Source of the DNA: Apostichopus japonicus
Lineage: Eukaryota > Echinodermata > Holothuroidea > Aspidochirotida > Stichopodidae
NCBI RefSeq assembly: GCF_037975245.1
Contig: NC_092580.1
Location: forward strand, 325,001 to 389,000
DNA length: 64,000 nucleotides
Direction of reading: 5' to 3'
Position numbers and translations under genes: made by a program
Part shown: one piece after another, positions 18,651 to 32,800 of the stretch
Position numbering within the stretch: position 1 is the stretch's first letter
How the letters are laid out: each line of letters opens with the position of its first letter
The notes under the pieces: model-generated
Told to the model about the DNA's origin: nothing
What the model saw: the letters and a program-made list of their open reading frames with translations, nothing else
Databases searched by the model: none

Positions 18651-21600
18651 GAGCGTGACGTATTTTGGATCGCGGGCTCGAGGCCAGGTGGGGGCAGTTT
18701 GCTTTTGCCGCGATCTTGTACGGTCTCTGGAACTTTAAGTATTAGAAACGAACATAGATTTATATCAACTGCTGTCGTGGCGCGGTTGGTTGCTCTGTAC
18801 CTCGAGAGCGTGACGTATTTTGGATCGCGGGCTCGAGGCCAGGTGGGGGCAGTTTGCTTTTGCCGCGATCTCATACGGTCTCGGGAACTTTAAGTATTAG
18901 AAACGAACATAGATTTATATCAACTGCTGTCGTGGCGCGGTTGGTTGCTCTGTACCTCGAGAGCGTGACGTATTTTGGATCGCGGGCTCGAGGCCAGGTG
19001 GGGGCAGTTTGCTTTTGCCGCGATCTCATACGGTCTCTGGAACTTTAAGTATTAGAAACGAACATAGATTTATATCAACTGCTGTCGTGGCGCGGTTGGT
19101 TGCTCTGTACCTCGAGAGCGTGACGTATTTTGGATCGCGGGCTCGAGACCAGGTGGGGGCAGTTTGCTTTTTCCGCGATCTTATACGGTCTCTGCAACTT
19201 TAAGTATTAGAAACGAACATAGATTTATATCAACTGCTGTCGTGGCGCGATTGGTTGCTCTGTACCTCGAGAGCGTGACGTATTTTCGATCGCGGGCACG
19301 AGGCCAGGTGCGGGCAGTTTGCTTTTGCCGCGATCTTGTACGGTCTCTGGAACATTAAGTATTAGAAACGAACATAGATTTATATCAACTGCTGTCGTGG
19401 CGCGGTTGGTTGCTCTGTACCTCGAGAGCGTGACGTAGTTTCGATCGCGGGCACCAGGCCAGGTGGGGGCAGTTTGCTTTTGCCGCGATCTTGTACGGTC
19501 TCTGGAACCTTAAGTATTAGAAACGAACATAGATTTATATCAACTGCTGTCGTGGCGCGGTTGGTTGCTCTGTACCTCGAGAGCGTGACGTATTTTGGAT
19601 CGCGGGCTCGAGACCAGGTGGGGGCAGTTTGCTTTTGCCGCGATCTTATACGGTCTCTAGGAACTTTAAGTATTAGAAACGAACATAGATCTATATCAAC
19701 TGCTCTCATGGCGCGGTTGGTTGCTCTGTACCTCGAGAGCGTGACGTATTTTGGATCGCGGGCTCGAGACCAGGTGGGGGCAGTTTGCTTTTGCCGCGAT
19801 CTCATACGGTCTCTGGAACTTTAAGTATTAGAAACGAACATAGATCTATATCAACTGCTCTCGTGGCGCGGTTGGTTGCTCTGTACCTCGAGAGCGTGAC
19901 GTATTTTGGATCGCGGGCTCGAGGCCAGGTGGGGGCAGTTTGCTTTTGCCGCGATCTTGTACGTTCTCTGGAACTTTAAGTATTAGAAACGAACATAGAT
20001 TTATATCAACTGCTGTCGTGGCGCGGTTGGTTGCTCTGTACCTCGAGAGCGTGACGTATTTTGGATCGCGGGCTCGAGACCAGGTGGGGGCAGTTTGCTT
20101 TTGCCGCGATCTCATACGGTCTCTGGAACTTTAAGTATTAGAAACGAACATAGATTTATATCAACTGCTGTCGTGGCGCGGTTGGTTGCTCTGTACCTCG
20201 AGAGCGTGACGTATTTTGGATCGCGGGCTCGAGACCAGGTGGGGGCAGTTTGCTTTTGCCGCGATCTGGTACGGTCTCTGGAACTTTAAGTATTAGAAAC
20301 GAACATAGATTTATATCAACTGCTGTCGTGGCGCGGTTGGTTGCTCTGTACCTCGAGAGCGTGACGTATTTTCGATCGCGGGCACGAGGCCAGGTGGGGG
20401 CAGTTTGCTTTTGCCGCGATCTTGTACGGTCTCTGGAACTTTAAGTATTAGAAACGAACATAGATTTATATCAACTGCTGTCGTGGCGCGGTTGGTTGCT
20501 CTGTACCTCGAGAGCGTGACGTATTTTGGATTGCGGGCTCGAGACCAGGTGGGGGCAGTTTGCTTTTGCCGCGATCTGGTACGGTCTCTGGAACTTTAAG
20601 TATGAGAAACGAACATAGATTTATATCAACTGCTGTCGTGGCGCGGTTGGTTGCTCTGTACCTCGAGAGCGTGACGTATTTTGGATCGCGGGCTCGAGAC
20701 CAGGTGGGGGCAGTTTGCTTTTGCCGCGATCTGGTACGGTCTCTGGAACTTTAAGTATGAGAAACGAACATAGATTTATATCAACTGCTGTCGTGGCGCG
20801 GTTGGTTGCTCTGTACCTCGAGAGCGTGACGTATTTTGGATCGCGGGCTCGAGACCAGGTGGGGGCAGTTTGCTTTTGCCGCGATCTGGTACGGTCTCTG
20901 GAACTTTAAGTATTAGTAACGAACATAGATTTATATCAACTGCTGTCGTGGCGCGGTTGGTTGCTCTGTACCTCGAGAGCGTGACGTATTTTGGATCGCG
21001 GGCTCGAGACCAGGTGGGGGCAGTTTGCTTTTTCCGCGATTTCATACGCTCTCTGGAACTTTAAGTATTAGAAACGAACATAGATTTATATCAACTGCTG
21101 TCGTGGCGCGGTTGGTTGCTCTGTACCTCGAGAGCGTCACGTATTTTGGATCGCGGGCTCGAGACCAGGTGGGGGCAGTTTGCTTTTGTCGCGATCTTGT
21201 ACGGTCTCTGGGAACTTTAAGTATTAGAAACGAACATAGATTTATATCAACTGCTGTCGTGGCGCGGTTGGTTGCTCTGTACCTCGAGAGCGTGACATAT
21301 TTTGGATCGCGGGCTCGAGACCAGGTGGGGGCAGTTTGCTTTTGCCGAGATCTCGTACGGTCTCTGGGAACTTTAAGTATTAGAAACGAACATAGATTTA
21401 TATCAACTGCTCTCGTGGCGCGGTTGGTTGCTCTGTACCTCGAGAGCGTGACGTATTTTGGATCGCGGGCTCGAGGCCAGGTGGGGGCAGTTTGCTTTTG
21501 CCGCGATCTGGTACGGTCTCTGGAACTTTAAGTATGAGAAACGAACATAGATTTATATCAACTGCTGTCGTGGCGCGGTTGGTTGCTCTGTACCTCGAGA

Positions 21601-24600
21601 GCGTGACGTATTTTGGATCGCGGGCTCGAGACCAGGTGGGGGCAGTTTGCTTTTGCCGCGATCTGGTACGGTCTCTGGAACTTTAAGTATGAGAAACGAA
21701 CATAGATTTATATCAACTGCTGTCGTGGCGCGGTTGGTTGCTCTGTACCTCGAGAGCGTGACGTATTTTGGATCGCGGGCTCGAGACCAGGTGGGGGCAG
21801 TTAGCTTTTTCCGCGATTTCATACGCTCTCTGGAACTTTAAGTATTAGAAACGAACATAGATTTATATCAACTGCTGTCGTGGCGCGGTTGGTTGCTCTG
21901 TACCTCGAGAGCGTGACGTATTTTGGATCGCGGGCTCGAGACCAGGTGGGGGCAGTTTGCTTTTGCCGCGATCTTGTACGGTCTCTGGGAACTTTAAGTA
22001 TTAGAAACGAACATAGATTTATATCAACTGCTGTCGTGGCGCGGTTGGTTGCTCTGTACCTCGAGAGCGTCACGTATTTTGGATCGCGGGCTCGAGACCA
22101 GGTGGGGGCAGTTTGCTTTTGCCGCGATCTCGTACGGTCTCTGGGAACTTTAAGTATTAGAAACGAACATAGATTTATATCAACTGCTGTCGTGGCGCGG
22201 TTGGTTGCTCTGTACCTCGAGAGCGTGACGTATTTTGGATCGCGGGCTCGAGACCAGGTGGGGGCAGTTTGCTTTTGCCGCGATCTCGTACGGTCTCTGG
22301 GAACTTTAAGTATTAGAAACGAACATAGATTTATATCAACTGCTGTCGTGGCGCGGTTGGTTGCTCTGTACCTCGAGAGCGTGACGTATTTTGGATTGCG
22401 GTCTCGAGACCAGGTGGGGGCAGTTAGCTTTTTCCGCGATCTCGTACGGTCTCTGGAACTTTAAGTATTAGAAACGAACATAGATTTATATCAACTGCTG
22501 TCGTGGCGCGGTTGGTTGCTCTGTACCTCGAGAGCGTCACGTATTTTGGATCGCGGGCTCGAGACCAGGTGGGGGCAGTTTGCTTTTGCCGGGTTCTTAT
22601 ACGGTCTCTGGAACTTTAAGTATTAGAAACGAACATAGATTTATATCAACTGCTGTCGTGGCGCGGTTGGTTGCTCTGTACCTCGAGAGCGTGACGTATT
22701 TTCGATCGCGGGCTCGAGACCAGGTGGGGGCAGTTTGCTTTTGCCGATATCTCATACGGTCTCTGGGAACTTTAAGTATTAGAAACGAACATAGATTTAT
22801 ATCAACTGCTGTCGTGGCGCGGTTGGTTGCTCTGTACCTCGAGAGCGTGACGTATTTTGGATCGCGGGCTCGAGACCAGGTGGGGGCAGTTAGCTTTTTC
22901 CGCGATCTCATACGCTCTCTGGGAACTTTAAGTATTAGAAACGAACATAGATTTATATCAACTGCTGTCGTGGCGCGGTTGGTTGCTCTGTACCTCGAGA
23001 GCGTGACGTATTTTGGATCGCGGGCTCAAGACCAGGTGGGGGCAGTTTGCTATTGCCGCGATCTCATACGGTCTCAGGGAACTTTAAGTATTAGAAACGA
23101 ACATAGATCTATATCAACTGCTCTCGTGGCGCGGTTGGTTGCTCTGTTCATCGAGAGCGTCACGTATTTTGGATCGCGGGCTCGAGGCCAGGTGGGGGCA
23201 GTTTGCTTTTGCCGCGATCTTGTACGGTCTCTGGGAACTTTAAGTATTAGAAACGAACATAGATTTATATCAACTGCTGTCGTGGCGCGATTGGTTGCTC
23301 TGTACCTCGAGAGCGTCACGTATTTTGGATCGCGGGCTCGAGACCAGGTGGGGGCAGTTTGCTTTTGCCGCGATCTCATACGGTCTCGGGAACTTTAAGT
23401 ATTAGAAACGAACATAGATTTATATCAACTGCTGTCGTGGCGCGGTTGGTTGCTCTGTACCTCGAGAGCGTGACGTATTTTCGATCGCGGGCTCGAGACC
23501 AGGTGGGGGCAGTTAGCTTTTTCCGCGATCTCATACGGTCTCTGGAACTTTAAGTATTAGAAACGAACATAGATTTATATCAACTGCTGTCGTGGCGCGG
23601 TTGGTTGCTCTGTACCTCGAGAGCGTGACGTATTTTGGATCGCGGGCTCGAGACCAGGTGGGGGCAGTTTGCTTTTGCCGCGATCTTATACGGTCTCTGC
23701 AACTTTAAGTATTAGAAACGAACATAGATTTATATCAACTGCTGTCGTGGCGCGGTTGGTTGCTCTGTACCTCGAGAGCGTGACGTATTTTGGATCGCGG
23801 GCTCGAGGCCAGGTGGGGGCAGTTTGCTTTTGCCGCGATCTTGTACGGTCTCTGGGAACTTTAAGTATTAGAAACGAACATAGATTTATATCAACTGCTG
23901 TCGTGGCGCGGTTGGTTGCTCTGTACCTCGAGAGCGTGACGTATTTTGGATCGCGGGCTCGAGACCAGGTGGGGGCAGTTAGCTTTTTCCGCGATCTCAT
24001 ACTGTCTCTGGAACTTTAAGTATTAGAAACGAACATAGATTTATATCAACTGCTGTCGTGGCGCGGTTGGTTGCTCTGTACCTCGAGAGCGTGACGTATT
24101 TTGGATCGCGGGCTCGAGACCAGGTGGGGGCAGTTTGCTTTTGCCGCGATCTGATACGGTCTCAGGAACTTTAAGTATTAGAAACGAACATAGATCTATA
24201 TCAACTGCTCTCGTGGCGCGGTTGGTTGCTCTGTACCTCGAGAGCGTGACGTATTTTGGATCGCGGGCTCGAGGCCAGGTGGGGGCAGTTTGCTTTTGCC
24301 GCGATCTCATACGGTCTCTGGGAACTTTAAGTATTAGAAACGAACATAGATTTATGTCAACTGCTGTCGTGGCGCGGTTGGTTGCTCTGTACCTCGAGAG
24401 CGTGACGTATTTTGGATCGCGGGCTCGAGACCAGGTGGGGGCAGTTTGCTTTTGCCGCGATCTCATACGGTCTCGGGAACTTTAAGTATTAGAAACGAAC
24501 ATAGATTTATATCAACTGCTGTCGTGGCGCGGTTGGTTGCTCTGTACCTCGAGAGCGTGACGTATTTTGGATCGCGGGCTCGAGACCAGGTGGGGGCAGT

Positions 24601-26110
24601 TTGCTTTTGCCGCGATCTCATACGGTCTCGGGAACTTTAAGTATTAGAAACGAACATAGATTTATATCAACTGCTGTCGTGGCGCGGTTGGTTGCTCTGT
24701 ACCTCGAGAGCGTGACGTATTTTGGATCGCGGGCTCGAGACCAGGTGGGGGCAGTTTGTTTTTGCCGCGATCTTGTACGGTCTCTGGGAACTTTAAGTAT
24801 TAGAAACGAACATAGATTTATATCAACTGCTGTCGTGGCGCGGTTGGTTGCTCTGTACCTCGAGAGCGTGACGTATTTTGGATCGCGGGCTCGAGACCAG
24901 GTGGGGGCAGTTTGCTTTTGCCGAGATCTTATACGGTCTCTGGGAACTTTAAGTATTAGAAACGAACATAGATTTATATCAACTGCTGTCGTGGCGCGGT
25001 TGGTTGCTCTGTACCTCGAGAGCGTGACGTATTTTGGATCGCGGGCTCGAGACCAGGTGGGGGCAGTTTGCTTTTGCCGCAATCTCGTACGGTCTCTGGG
25101 AACTTTAAGTATTAGAAACGAACATAGATTTATATCAACTGCTGTCGTGGCGCGGTTGGTTGCTCTGTACCTCGAGAGCGTCACGTATTTTGGATTGCGG
25201 TCTCGAGACCAGGTGGGGGCAGTTAGCTTTTTCCGCGATCTCGTACGGTCTCTGGAACTTTAAGTATTAGAAACGAACATAGATTTATATCAACTGCTCT
25301 CGTGGCGCGGTTGGTTGCTCTGTACCTCGAGAGCGTGACGTATTTTGGATCGCGGGCTCGAGACCAGGTGGGGGCAGTTTGCTTTTGCCGCGATCTTATA
25401 CGGTCTCAGGGAACTTTAAGTATTAGAAACGAACATAGATCTATATCAACTGCTCTCGTGGCGCGGTTGGTTGCTCTGTACCTCGAGAGCGTGACGTATT
25501 TTGGATCGCGGGCTCGAGGCCAGGTGGGGGCAGTTTGCTTTTGCCGCGATCTGGTACGGTCTCTGGAACTTTAAGTATGAGAAACGAACATAGATTTATA
25601 TCAACTGCTGTCGTGGCGCGGTTGGTTGCTCTGTACCTCGAGAGCGTGACGTATTTTGGATCGCGGGCTCGAGACCAGGTGGGGGCAGTTTGCTTTTGCC
25701 GCGATCTGGTACGGTCTCTGGAACTTTAAGTATGAGAAACGAACATAGATTTATATCAACTGCTGTCGTGGCGCGGTTGGTTGCTCTGTACCTCGAGAGC
25801 GTGACGTATTTTGGATCGCGGGCTCGAGACCAGGTGGGGGCAGTTAGCTTTTTCCGCGATTTCATACGCTCTCTGGAACTTTAAGTATTAGAAACGAACA
25901 TAGATTTATATCAACTGCTGTCGTGGCGCGGTTGGTTGCTCTGTACCTCGAGAGCGTGACGTATTTTGGATCGCGGGCTCGAGACCAGGTGGGGGCAGTT
26001 AGCTTTTTCCGCGATTTCATACGGTCTCTGGGAACTTTAAGTATTAGAAACGAACATAGATCTATATCAACTGCTCTCGTGGCGCGGTTGGTTGCTCTGT
26101 ACCTCGAGAG

Positions 26111-29100
26111 CGTGGCGTATTTTGGATCGCGGGCTCGAGGCCAGGTGGGGGCAGTTTGCTTTTGCCGCGATCTTGTACGGTCTCTGGGAACTTTAAGTAT
26201 TAGAAACGAACATAGATTTATATCAACTGCTGTCGTGGCGCGGTTGGTTGCTCTGTACCTCGAGAGCGTGACGTATTTTGGATCGCGGGCTCGAGACCAG
26301 GTGGGGGCAGTTTGCTTTTGCCGCGATCTCATACGGTCTCGGGAACTTTAAGTATTAGAAACGAACATAGATTTATATCAACTGCTGTCGTGGCGCGGTT
26401 GGTTGCTCTGTACCTCGAGAGCGTGACGTATTTTGGATCGCGGGCTCGAGACCAGGTGGGGGCAGTTAGCTTTTTCCGCGATCTTATACGGTCTCTGCAA
26501 CTTTAAGTATTAGAAACGAACATAGATTTATATCAACTGCTGTCGTGGCGCGGTTGGTTGCTCTGTACCTCGAGAGCGTGACGTATTTTGGATCGCGGGC
26601 TCGAGACCAGGTGGGGGCAGTTTGCTTTTGCCGCGATCTTATACGGTCTCAGGGAACTTTAAGTATTAGAAACGAACATAGATTTATATCAACTGCTGTC
26701 GTGGCGCGGTTGGTTGCTCTGTACCTCGAGAGCGTGACGTATTTTGGATCGCGGGCTCGAGACCAGGTGGGGGCAGTTTGCTATTGCCACGATCTCATAC
26801 GGTCTCTGGGAACTTTAAGTATTAGAAACGAACATAGATCTATATCAACTGCTCTCGTGGCGCGGTTGGTTGCTCTGTACCTCGAGAGCGTGACGTATTT
26901 TGGATCGCGGGCTCGAGACCAGGTGGGGGCAGTTTGCTTTTGCCGCGATCTGGTACGGTCTCTGGAACTTTAAGTATTAGAAACGAACATAGATTTATAT
27001 CAACTGCTGTCGTGGCGCGGTTGGTTGCTCTGTACCTCGAGAGCGTGACGTATTTTGGATCGCGGGCTCGAGACCAGGTGGGGTAGTTTGCTTTTGCCGC
27101 GATCTGGTACGGTCTCTGGAACTTTAAGTATGAGAAACGAACATAGATTTATATCAACTGCTGTCGTGGCGCGGTTGGTTGCTCTGTACCTCGAGAGCGT
27201 GACGTATTTTGGATCGCGGGCTCGAGACCAGGTGGGGGCAGTTTGCTTTTTCCGCGATCTTGTACGGTCTCTGGAACTTTAAGTATTAGAAACGAACATA
27301 GATTTATATCAACTGCTGTCGTGGCGCGGTTGCTTGCTCTGTACCTCGAGAGCGTGACGTATTTTGGATCGCGGGCTCGAAACCAGGTGGGGGCAGTTTG
27401 CTTTTGCCGCGATTTCATACGCTCTCTGCAACTTTAAGTATTAGAAACGAACATAGATTTATATCAACTGCTGTCGTGGCGCGGTTGGTTGCTCTGTACC
27501 TCGAGAGCGTGACGTATTTTGGATCGCGGGCTCGAGACCAGGTGGGGGCAGTTTGCTTTTGCCGCGATCTTATACGGTCTCAGGGAATTTTAAGTATTAG
27601 AAACGAACATAGATCTATATCAACTGCTGTCGTGGCGCGGTTGGTTGCTCTGTACCTCGAGAGCGTGGCGTATTTTGGATCGCGGGCTCGAGGCCAGGTG
27701 GGGGCAGTTTGCTTTTGCCGCGATCTGGTACGGTCTCTGGGAACTTTAAGTATTAGAAACGAACATAGATTTATATCAACTGCTGTCGTGGCGCGGTTGG
27801 TTGCTCTGTACCTCGAGAGCGTGACGTATTTTGGATCGCGGGCTCGAGACCAGGTGGGGGCAGTTTGCTTTTGCCGCGATCTCATACGGTCTCGGGAACT
27901 TTAAGTATTAGAAACGAACATAGATTTATATCAACTGCTGTCGTGGCGCGGTTGGTTGCTCTGTACCTCGAGAGCGTGGCGTATTTTGGATCGCGGGCTC
28001 GAGGCCAGGTGGGGGCAGTTTGCTTTTGCCGCGATCTTGTACGGTCTCTGGGAACTTTAAGTATTAGAAACGAACATAGATTTATATCAACTGCTGTCGT
28101 GGCGCGGTTGGTTGCTCTGTACCTCGAGAGCGTGACGTATTTTGGATCGCGGGCTCGAGACCAGGTGGGGGCAGTTTGCTTTTGCCGCGATCTCATACGG
28201 TCTCGGGAACTTTAAGTATTAGAAACGAACATAGATTTATATCAACTGCTGTCGTGGCGCGGTTGGTTGCTCTGTACCTCGAGAGCGTGACGTATTTTGG
28301 ATCGCGGGCTCGAGACCAGGTGGGGGCAGTTAGCTTTTTCCGCGATCTTATACGGTCTCTGCAACTTTAAGTATTAGAAACGAACATAGATTTATATCAA
28401 CTGCTGTCGTGGCGCGGTTGGTTGCTCTGTACCTCGAGAGCGTGACGTATTTTGGATCGCGGGCTCGAGACCAGGTGGGGGCAGTTTGCTTTTGCCGCGA
28501 TCTTATACGGTCTCAGGGAACTTTAAGTATTAGAAACGAACATAGATTTATATCAACTGCTGTCGTGGCGCGGTTGGTTGCTCTGTACCTCGAGAGCGTG
28601 ACGTATTTTGGATCGCGGGCTCGAGACCAGGTGGGGGCAGTTTGCTATTGCCGCGATCTCATACGGTCTCTGGGAACTTTAAGTATTAGAAACGAACATA
28701 GATCTATATCAACTGCTCTCGTGGCGCGGTTGGTTGCTCTGTACCTCGAGAGCGTGACGTATTTTGGATCGCGGGCTCGAGACCAGGTGGGGGCAGTTTG
28801 CTTTTGCCGCGATCTGGTACGGTCTCTGGAACTTTAAGTATTAGAAACGAACATAGATTTATATCAACTGCTGTCGTGGCGCGGTTGGTTGCTCTGTACC
28901 TCGAGAGCGTGACGTATTTTGGATCGCGGGCTCGAGACCAGGTGGGGTAGTTTGCTTTTGCCGCGATCTGGTACGGTCTCTGGAACTTTAAGTATGAGAA
29001 ACGAACATAGATTTATATCAACTGCTGTCGTGGCGCGGTTGGTTGCTCTGTACCTCGAGAGCGTGACGTATTTTGGATCGCGGGCTCGAGACCAGGTGGG

Positions 29101-29840
29101 GGCAGTTTGCTTTTTCCGCGATCTTGTACGGTCTCTGGAACTTTAAGTATTAGAAACGAACATAGATTTATATCAACTGCTGTCGTGGCGCGGTTGCTTG
29201 CTCTGTACCTCGAGAGCGTGACGTATTTTGGATCGCGGGCTCGAAACCAGGTGGGGGCAGTTTGCTTTTGCCGCGATTTCATACGCTCTCTGCAACTTTA
29301 AGTATTAGAAACGAACATAGATTTATATCAACTGCTGTCGTGGCGCGGTTGGTTGCTCTGTACCTCGAGAGCGTGACGTATTTTGGATCGCGGGCTCGAG
29401 ACCAGGTGGGGGCAGTTTGCTTTTGCCGCGATCTTATACGGTCTCAGGGAATTTTAAGTATTAGAAACGAACATAGATCTATATCAACTGCTGTCGTGGC
29501 GCGGTTGGTTGCTCTGTACCTCGAGAGCGTGGCGTATTTTGGATCGCGGGCTCGAGGCCAGGTGGGGGCAGTTTGCTTTTGCCGCGATCTGGTACGGTCT
29601 CTGGGAACTTTAAGTATTAGAAACGAACATAGATTTATATCAACTGCTGTCGTGGCGCGGTTGGTTGCTCTGTACCTCGAGAGCGTGACGTATTTTGGAT
29701 CGCGGGCTCGAGACCAGGTGGGGGCAGTTTGCTTTTGCCGCGATCTCATACGGTCTCGGGAACTTTAAGTATTAGAAACGAACATAGATTTATATCAACT
29801 GCTGTCGTGGCGCGGTTGGTTGCTCTGTACCTCGAGAGCG
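26111..29840 (+). repeat. Higher-order repeat: two copies of an 1864-bp 12-mer
   Basis: Variant-bearing units recur at exactly +1864 bp. Examples are GCGTGGCGTATTTT at 26110 and 27974, the short-GT variant GGTGGGGTAGTTTG at about 27078 and 28942, GGTTGCTTGCTC at about 27329 and 29193, and CTCGAAACC at about 27377 and 29241. 1864 equals eight 155-bp plus four 156-bp monomers. Similarity ends on both sides at about 26.1 and 29.84 kb, so this is one tandem duplication of twelve monomers. Confidence 0.85.
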
Positions 29841-32800
29841 TGACGTATTTTGGATCGCGGGCTCGAGACCAGGTGGGGGCAGTTAGCTTTTTCCGCGATC
29901 TCATACGGCTCTGGAACTTTAAGTATTAGAAACGAACATAGATTTATATCAACTGCTGTCGTGGCGCGGTTGGTTGCTCTGAACCTCGAGAGCGTGACGT
30001 ATTTTGGATCGCGGGCTCGAGACCAGATGGGGGCAGTTTGCTTTTGCCGCGATCTTATACGGTCTCTGCAACTTTAAGTATTAGAAACGAACATAGATTT
30101 ATATCAACTGCTGTCGTGGCGCGGTTGGTTGCTCTGTACCTCGAGAGCGTGACGTATTTTGGATCGCGGGCTCGAGACCAGGTGGGGGCAGTTTGCTTTT
30201 GCCGCGATCTTATACGGTCTCAGGGATTTTTAAGTATTAGAAACGAACATAGATCTATATCAACTGCTCTCGTGGCGCGGTTGGTTGCTCTGTACCTGGA
30301 GAGCGTGACGTATTTTGGATCGCGGGCTCGAGGCCAGGTGGGGGCAGTTTGCTTTTGCCGCGATCTGGTACGGTCTCTGGAACTTTAAGTATTAGAAACG
30401 AACATAGATTTATATCAACTGCTGTCGTGGCGCGGTTGGTTGCTCTGTACCTCGAGAGCGTGACGTATTTTGGATCGCGGGCACGAGGCCAGGTGGGGGC
30501 AGTTTGCTTTTGCCGCCATCTTGTACGGTCTCTGGAACTTTAAGTATTAGAAACGAACATAGATTTATATCAACTGCTGTCGTGGCGCGGTTGGTTGCTC
30601 TGTACCTCGAGAGCGTGACGTATTTTGGATCGCGGGCTCGAGAACAGGTGGGGTAGTTTGCTTTTGCCGCGATCTGGTACGGTCTCTGGAACTTTAAGTA
30701 TGAGAAACGAACATAGATTTATATCAACTGCTGTCGTGGCGCGGTTGGTTGCTCTGTACCTCGAGAGCGTGACGTATTTTGGATTGCGGACTCGAGACCA
30801 GGTGGGGGCAGTTTGTTTTTTCCGCGATCTCATACGGTCTCTGGGAAATTTAAGTATTAGAAACGAACATAGAATTATATCAACTGCTGTCGTGGCGCTG
30901 TTGGTTGCTCTGTACCTCGAGAGCGTGACGTATTTTGGATCGCGGGCTCGAGACCAGGTGGGGGCAGTTAGCTTTTTCCGCGATCTCATACGGTCTCTGG
31001 GAACTTTAAGTATTAGAAACGAACATAGATTTATATCAACTGCTGTCGTGGCGCGGTTGTTTGCTCTGTACCTCGAGAGCGTGACGTATTTTGGATCGCG
31101 GGCTCGAGACCAGGTGGGGCAGTTTGCTTTTGCCGCGATCTTATACGGCCCCTGGAACTTTAAGTATTAGAAACGAACATAGATTGATATCAACTGCTGT
31201 CGTGGCGCGGTTGGTTGCTCTGTACCTCGAGAGCGTGACGTATTTTGGATCGCGGGCTCGAGACCAGGTGGGGGCAGTTTGCTTTTGCCGCGATCTCATA
31301 CGGCCCCTGGAACTTTAAGTATTAGAAACGAACATAGATTTATATCAACTGCTGTCGTGGCGCGGTTGGTTGCTCTGTACCTCGAGAGCGTGACGTATTT
31401 TGGATGGCGGGCTCGAGACCAGGTGGGGGCAGTTTGCTTTTGCCGCGATCTCATACGGTCTCTGGAACTTTAAGTATTAGAAACGAACATAGATTTATAT
31501 CAACTGCTGTCGTGGCGCGGTTGTTTGCTCTGTACCTCGAGAGCGTGACGTATTTTGGATCGCGGGCTCGAGACCAGGTGGGGGCAGTTTGCTTTTGCCG
31601 CGATCTCATACGGTCTCTGGAACTTTAAGTATTAGAAACGAACATAGATTTATATCAACTGCTGTCGTGGCGCGGTTGGTTGCTCTGTACCTCGAGAGCG
31701 TGACGTATTTTGGATCGCGGGCTCGAGACCAGGTGGGGGCAGTTTGCTTTTGCCGCGATCTCATACGGTCTCTGGAACTTTAAGTATTAGAAACGAACAT
31801 AGATTTATATCAACTGCTGTCGTGGCGCGGTTGGTTGCTCTGTACCTCGAGAGCGTGACGTATTTTGGATCGCGGGCTCGAGACCAGGTGGGGGCAGTTT
31901 GCTTTTGCCGCGATCTTGTACGGTCTCTGGGAACTTTAAGTATTAGAAACGAACATAGATTTATATCAACTGCTGTCGTGGCGCGGTTGGTTGCTCTGTA
32001 CCTCGAGAGCGTGACGTATTTTGGATCGCGGTCTCGAGACCAGGTGGGGGCAGATTGCTTTTGACGCGATCTGGTACGGTCTCTGGAACTTTAAGTATTA
32101 GAAACGAACATAGATTTATATCAACTGCTGTCGTGGCGCGGTTGGTTGCTCTGTACCTCGAGAGCGTGACGTATTTTGGATCACGTGCTCGAGACCAGGT
32201 GGGGGCAGTTTGCTTTTGCCGCGATATGGTACGGTCTCTGGAACTTTAGGTGTTAGAAACGAACATAGATTTATATCAACTGCTGTCGTGGCGCGGTTGG
32301 TTGCTCTGTACCTCGAGAGCGTGACGTATTTTGGATCGCGTGCTCGAGACCAGGTGGGGGCAGTTTGCTTTTGCCGCGATATGGTACGGTCTCTGGAACT
32401 TTAGGTGTTAGAAACGAACATAGATTTATATCAACTGCTGTCGTGGCGCGGTTGGTTGCTCTGTACCTCGAGAGCCTGACGTATTTTGGATCGCGGGCTC
32501 GAGACCAGGTGGGGGCAGTTTGCTTTTGCCGCGATATGGTACGGTCTCTGGAACTTTAGGTGTTAGAAACGAACATAGATTTATATCAACTGCTGTCGTG
32601 GCGCGGTTGGTTGCTCTGTACCTCGAGAGCGTGACGTATTTTGGATCGCGGGCTCGAGACCAGGTGGGGGCAGTTTGCTTTTGCCGCGATCTTATACGGT
32701 CTCTGGAACTTTAAGTATTAGAAACGAACATAGATTTATATCAACTGCTGTCGTGGCGCGGTTGGTTGCTCTGTACCTCGAGAGCGTGACGTATTTTGGA

